A DNA stretch of 13,283 nucleotides from an uncultured Methanomethylovorans sp. (GTDB taxonomy: Archaea; Halobacteriota; Methanosarcinia; Methanosarcinales; Methanosarcinaceae), in NCBI GenBank assembly GCA_937968035.1, contig CALBTS010000708.1, forward strand, positions 1 to 13,283. The letters are read 5' to 3'. Made by a program: the position numbers and the translations under genes. Below are positions 13,245 through 13,283 of the stretch, piece by piece (positions within the stretch are counted from its first letter, which is position 1; every line of letters begins with the position of its first letter). The notes beneath the pieces were generated by a model. It made no database searches and was not told where the DNA came from. It saw only the letters and a list, made by a program, of their open reading frames with translations.

Positions 13245-13283
13245 ATGTATGATGAAGTTGGACCTTCTGAAATGATAGTGCAT
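13245..13283 (+). CDS. fpoD: F420H2 dehydrogenase subunit FpoD, N-terminal fragment (cut by window end)
   Basis: Thirteen codons are visible from the ATG at 13245 (MYDEVGPSEMIVH). GAGGTT is placed as the ribosome site nine to ten bases before. The residues EMIVH fit the lead-in to the GPQHP motif that opens NuoD/FpoD proteins, and the gene order A-B-C-D supports the call. The quinone-site 49-kDa-type subunit itself lies beyond the window, so nothing more can be read. Confidence 0.75.
   Translation, partial: MYDEVGPSEMIVH

Overview
The window looks like chromosomal DNA of a methylotrophic or aceticlastic methanogen of the family Methanosarcinaceae. The evidence is a set of genes that occur together there: an F420H2 dehydrogenase (fpo) operon, coenzyme F420 biosynthesis genes with two cofH copies, and a ferredoxin plus geranylgeranyl reductase pair for archaeal lipid saturation. 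Archaeal features fit: GGTGA-type ribosome binding sites, TATA-like boxes, and GTG starts. The genus cannot be fixed from the sequence alone. No mobile element, CRISPR array, tRNA or rRNA was seen, and no gene-free stretch exceeds 300 bases.

Layout. (1) 193-2973, plus strand: trkA-trkH, a bicistronic K+ uptake system, ending at a hairpin that can serve both converging transcripts. (2) 9898-3025, minus strand: three probable transcription units. The first is a 53-residue ferredoxin, a phytoene-desaturase-like flavoenzyme and cofG. The second is cofH-cofH-cofC, with a TATA-like box ahead of it. The third is a second ferredoxin plus geranylgeranyl reductase, also with its own TATA-like box. (3) 10087-11579, plus strand: an Lrp/AsnC regulator divergent from the cof region, then a probable DUF22-type protein and a double zinc-ribbon protein, closed by an intrinsic-type terminator. 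(4) 11818 to the window end, plus strand: fpoA-fpoB-fpoC and the first 13 codons of fpoD, preceded by a 238-base leader with two large inverted repeats.

How it fits together. CofG and CofH make the deazaflavin FO, and CofC activates the phospholactate moiety, so most of the dedicated F420 chemistry sits beside the complex (Fpo) that oxidises reduced F420 and passes electrons to methanophenazine. The flanking prenyl-modifying flavoenzymes, each translationally coupled to a 2[4Fe-4S] ferredoxin through an ATGA overlap, could saturate membrane lipids and, as an inference, the methanophenazine side chain. The region can be read as a respiratory-membrane module: cofactor, quinone-like carrier or lipid, and dehydrogenase.

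Most worth a second look: the ferredoxin/COG1233-type flavoenzyme pair of unknown substrate; divergence between the tandem CofH paralogs at an otherwise conserved motif; the two nested inverted repeats upstream of fpoA; and the uncharacterised DUF22-like/zinc-ribbon pair between the regulator and fpo.
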